Assembly (NCBI GenBank): GCA_016295895.1
Contig: JAEDKI010000083.1
Location: 1-8,279, forward strand
Length of the DNA: 8,279 bases
From: Clostridiaceae bacterium
GTDB taxonomy: Bacteria; Bacillota; Clostridia; Oscillospirales; Acutalibacteraceae
Reading direction: 5' to 3'
This document shows, piece after piece, positions 6,544 through 8,279 of the stretch (positions are counted from its first letter, which is position 1; the number at the start of each line of letters is the position of its first letter). A program made the translations under genes and the position numbers. The notes beneath the pieces are model-generated. The model searched no databases and had not been told where the DNA came from. It saw only the letters and a program-made list of their open reading frames with translations.

Positions 6544-6549
6544 ATTATA
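6544..6549 (-). promoter_or_regulatory. Probable -10 box of the XRE regulator
   Basis: On the minus strand GTATAATTAA contains a perfect TATAAT at 6544-6549, about 36 bases before the GTG start. The 17-base-distant -35 position reads CTGATT, a weak match, so an activator or a low basal level is possible. Only the -10 is supported. Confidence 0.5.
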
Positions 6550-6592
6550 CAGATTTGTATTTTAAAAATCAGTACATGTGCCAAATCATCAC

Positions 6593-6617
6593 ATTAATTT
6601 TTATTGTGAAAATTAAT
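6593..6617. repeat. AT-rich 9-bp inverted repeat, possible operator
   Basis: ATTAATTTT (6593-6601) and AAAATTAAT (6609-6617) are perfect inverted arms separated by 7 bases. The repeat lies in the 172-bp divergent gap between the XRE regulator and the HAD phosphatase. A near-palindrome, GTACATGTGC (6572-6581), lies closer to the regulator's -10. Either could bind a dimeric regulator, but AT-rich repeats arise easily by chance. Confidence 0.35.
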
Positions 6618-6680
6618 TCGGAGATTTTTCGGCATTCGGAAACGGAAACAAAATTAAATTACCCTTATCGGAGCAATTTT

Positions 6681-7466
6681 ATGAATAAAGACATCTTTAA
6701 AAACACCAAATATTTTATTATCGATATGGACGGCACTTTTTATCTTGACGGCAACATTATCGACGGTTCTGCGGATTTTATCGAAAAAGTCCGTGAAAGC
6801 GGAAGAGATTTTTATTTCTTCACGAACAATTCGTCAAACAATGTTGAAGTGTGCAGGGCTAAGCTTGAAAAAATGGGCTTTCCCGTTGACGAAAAACGTG
6901 TTATAATCTCGTCACATGTTGCCGCCGCTTATCTCAACAAAAACTATCCGGGCAAAAGGGTGTTTCTGCTCGGCAACGAGAGGCTTACGGGCGACTTTGC
7001 CGCCTCGGGAATCAATCTTGTCAGCGAAGATCCGGATATTGTCGTTCTCGGCTTTGACACAACCCTGACTTACCAAAAGATTTGGGACGCCGTCAGATAC
7101 ATTGACGGCGGCGCAGTTTATCTTGCCACCCATCCCGACCTCAACTGCCCGACTGCAGACGGCTATATGCCTGACACGGGCTCAATGATAGAAATGTTTG
7201 CCGCTTCAACGGGCAAAAGACCGCTTGTGCTCGGCAAGCCCATGACGGCGACGGTTGACTACCTGACCGATATGCTCGGCTGTGAAAGAAGCGAGCTTGC
7301 CTTTATCGGCGACCGCCTTGCAACCGACATTGCAATCGGAGTTAACCACAATATCCCCTGCGCACTCGTTTTCAGCGGAGTTACAACCCCCGAGGAATAC
7401 GAAAAATCGGATATCAAAGCAAGCGTTTGCGTTGAAAATCTTAAAGCGCTTGCCGAGTATCTCTGA
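6681..7466 (+). CDS. HAD-superfamily subfamily IIA hydrolase, NagD-like phosphatase
   Basis: Predicted cytoplasmic phosphatase of the NagD/p-nitrophenylphosphatase group; members act on nucleotides or sugar phosphates and the substrate here is not determinable. The 261-residue protein has all HAD motifs. Motif I is IDMDGTFYLDG with nucleophile D15 and acid D17. Motif II is FFTNNSS with T48 and the IIA-type N49-N50. Motif III is K186 in VLGKPM. Motif IV is IGDRLATDI with D211 and D216 for Mg2+. The stretch between motifs II and III (GFDTTLTYQKI, YLATHPDLNCP) is the C2 cap typical of subfamily IIA. The ATG at 6681 is chosen because GGAG lies at 6670-6673 and the protein then starts right at the fold. 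A frame open from 6555 would add 42 AT-rich residues with no resemblance to the family. No clear promoter was found in the gap upstream. Confidence 0.94.
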   Translation: MNKDIFKNTKYFIIDMDGTFYLDGNIIDGSADFIEKVRESGRDFYFFTNNSSNNVEVCRAKLEKMGFPVDEKRVIISSHVAAAYLNKNYPGKRVFLLGNERLTGDFAASGINLVSEDPDIVVLGFDTTLTYQKIWDAVRYIDGGAVYLATHPDLNCPTADGYMPDTGSMIEMFAASTGKRPLVLGKPMTATVDYLTDMLGCERSELAFIGDRLATDIAIGVNHNIPCALVFSGVTTPEEYEKSDIKASVCVENLKALAEYL

Positions 7467-7510
7467 TCCCCTTTTCAATCGGCAGAAAAGCCGTTTCCAT
7501 AAAGCGAAAA

Positions 7511-7591
7511 TGTCAGTTCGTAACCTTCCTGACAGGCGCCTGCTCGGTGCCAATCAAAACTAAAGGCGCTGCTTGGCAGCAAAAGGAGCAT
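7511..7591 (+). promoter_or_regulatory. Candidate class III preQ1 riboswitch upstream of queT
   Basis: P1 is UGUCAG (7511-7516) with CUGACA (7529-7534). Its loop UUCGUAACCUUC carries CCUU (7524-7527), which pairs with AAGG (7563-7566) as P2, making an HLout-type pseudoknot. Embedded is P4, GGCGCC (7535-7540) with GGUGCC (7546-7551), followed by the A-rich AAUCAAAACUAA that could line the P1/P2 groove. A separate hairpin, GCUGC-UUG-GCAGC (7568-7580), precedes the ribosome site AGGAG (7584-7588). Class II has the same topology, but there the 3' strand of P2 joins the ribosome site. Here the two are 17 bases apart, as in class III. Position directly before queT strongly supports a preQ1 sensor. 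Ligand binding would be expected to lower translation of the precursor transporter. Assigned by hand folding, without a covariance search. Confidence 0.75.
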
Positions 7592-7596
7592 GAAAA

Positions 7597-8103
7597 ATGA
7601 AAAACAAAAAAATCACCTATCTCGTCCAAGGGGCGATGATAGCGGCAATCTATGCCGCCGCCACCTATCTCAGCGCAGTTTTCGGAATCGCATACGGCCC
7701 GATTCAGTTCCGTTTTTCCGAAGCGCTGACCATTCTTTCCGTCTTTACGCCTGCGGCAGTTCCGGGGCTTACGGTCGGCTGTGTTCTCGGCAACCTGACA
7801 AGTCCTTACGGAGTCTGGGACATAGTGTTCGGTTCGCTTGCAACCCTGCTTGCGGCAATAACCGCACGGATGCTCAGAAAAATACGGTTCAAGGGCTTCC
7901 CCGTGCTTTCCCTGCTGATGCCCGTTATATTCAATGCCCTGATCGTCGGAGCGGAAATTACATTCATTTTCCCGACGCAGGAGGCGAGCCTTGCGGCGTT
8001 CGTAATTGCGGCGCTTGAGGTCGGAGCGGGCGAGCTTGCCGTTTGCCTTATCGGCGGAATTCCGCTTTATTTCGGAATCAAAAAAACGGGCTTATTTAAG
8101 TAA
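7597..8103 (+). CDS. queT: QueT, queuosine-precursor ECF transporter S component
   Basis: Membrane substrate-binding subunit that, with the shared ECF energising module (not in this window), is thought to import a queuosine precursor such as preQ1 for modification of tRNA wobble position 34. The 168-residue protein is strongly hydrophobic with about six predicted membrane segments (roughly 8-30, 40-52, 54-70, 75-95, 101-122, 130-160). The hallmark YGPIQFRFSEALTIL lies at 33-47, and the GNLTSPYGVWDIVFGS region and the basic loop ARMLRKIRFKG match the family. The ATG at 7597 follows AGGAG (7584-7588) at 8 bases; an ATG at 7590 is in another frame and too close. A preQ1-type leader precedes it and a strong terminator follows, making a self-contained regulatory unit. 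No promoter is obvious, so it may be read through from the HAD gene. Confidence 0.93.
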   Translation: MKNKKITYLVQGAMIAAIYAAATYLSAVFGIAYGPIQFRFSEALTILSVFTPAAVPGLTVGCVLGNLTSPYGVWDIVFGSLATLLAAITARMLRKIRFKGFPVLSLLMPVIFNALIVGAEITFIFPTQEASLAAFVIAALEVGAGELAVCLIGGIPLYFGIKKTGLFK

Positions 8104-8110
8104 AAAATTT

Positions 8111-8143
8111 CAGCCGTTCCGTTTGGAGCGGCTGTTTTTGTTT
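8111..8143 (+). terminator. Intrinsic terminator of queT
   Basis: CAGCCGTTCC (8111-8120) pairs with GGAGCGGCTG (8125-8134), a 10-bp stem with one U-G pair and a GTTT loop. It is followed by TTTTTGTTT. It begins 7 bases after the queT stop. Confidence 0.92.
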
Positions 8144-8208
8144 GGTTTATAAGCGGTTTTTCGTACATCATAAACGCATAATTGTTAATATACATATGTT
8201 TTTCGGTA

Positions 8209-8268
8209 GGAAACGCCGTCCTCAGCGTTCCGTTGGAATTGATGCATTTCACGGACAGCCGCAAGGCT
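8209..8268. other. Gene-free window end with several small hairpins
   Basis: After the queT terminator no credible gene is seen to the window end. This part holds an imperfect hairpin, GGAAACGC (8209-8216) with GCGTTCC (8225-8231), one base bulged. A second, overlapping pairing is CCGT(tg)GAA (8231-8239) with TTCACGG (8248-8254). Last comes AGCC-GCAA-GGCT (8257-8268), a 4-bp stem with a GNRA loop. It may be an intergenic repeat of the REP type or the leader of the next gene, and the sequence is cut off before this can be told. Confidence 0.4.
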
Positions 8269-8279
8269 ACGATTTGGTT

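Noticed and set aside
6555..6680. 42-residue N-terminal extension of the HAD phosphatase
   Set aside because: It is AT-rich, has no ribosome site, does not resemble the family, and the ATG at 6681 has GGAG at the right distance.
7450..7479. Promoter for queT (TTGCCG with TTCAAT)
   Set aside because: Both boxes are poor matches and the -35 lies in the HAD coding end. It is not supportable from sequence alone.
7480..7496. CGGC-AGAAAA-GCCG hairpin after the HAD gene as a terminator
   Set aside because: The stem has only 4 bp and just three T follow, which is too weak. Read-through into queT remains possible.
7590..8018. 142-residue frame starting at 7590
   Set aside because: It overlaps queT in another frame, its composition is Arg/Ser/Cys-rich and it has no family features. 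It is a shadow of queT.
8067..8264. 65-residue minus-strand frame at the window end
   Set aside because: It crosses the queT terminator and overlaps the queT end antisense, with no ribosome site and no domain.

Overview
The window looks like chromosomal housekeeping DNA from a Gram-positive anaerobe, most likely class Clostridia and the Oscillospiraceae/Ruminococcaceae. The grounds are consensus sigma-A promoters, strong AGGAGG ribosome sites, an rpsF-ssb-rpsR cluster, an rsmD-coaD pair, and a queT leader that folds like a class III preQ1 riboswitch, a class I recall mainly from Ruminococcaceae. I see no phage, transposon, CRISPR or resistance gene.

Layout. Positions 1-1156 (minus strand) hold the rpsF-ssb-rpsR operon (S6, single-strand DNA-binding protein, S18) behind a TTGACA-17-TAAAAT promoter. 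Its leader contains a segment resembling the S6:S18 binding site of 16S rRNA. Positions 1204-2082 (minus) encode a membrane-anchored or secreted beta-propeller-like protein of unknown role. It is divergent from uvrC (2227-4062, plus), and both genes have good promoters in the shared 145-bp gap. Positions 4111-5998 (plus) form an operon of rsmD, coaD and a long alanine-rich coiled-coil protein, which ends at a strong hairpin shared with the convergent gene. Positions 6059-6508 (minus) encode an XRE-family regulator, divergent from a NagD-like HAD phosphatase (6681-7466, plus). Positions 7511-8103 (plus) hold a candidate preQ1-III riboswitch and queT, the substrate-binding membrane subunit of a queuosine-precursor ECF transporter, closed by a strong intrinsic terminator. 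The last ~130 bases hold no gene but contain several short nested hairpins.

How the parts work together. The window carries three transcripts linked to the translation machinery: S6/S18, 16S methylation by RsmD, and queuosine precursor uptake for tRNA modification. It also carries DNA maintenance genes (SSB, UvrC) and the CoA gene coaD. The most interesting material is regulatory RNA. The queT leader forms an HLout-type pseudoknot whose P4 loop is exactly complementary to the queT Shine-Dalgarno region. The rpsF leader can form two mutually exclusive folds, one of which bulges a CCG and pairs part of the Shine-Dalgarno. The least understood proteins are the coiled-coil protein coupled to coaD, the secreted propeller protein and the XRE regulator.
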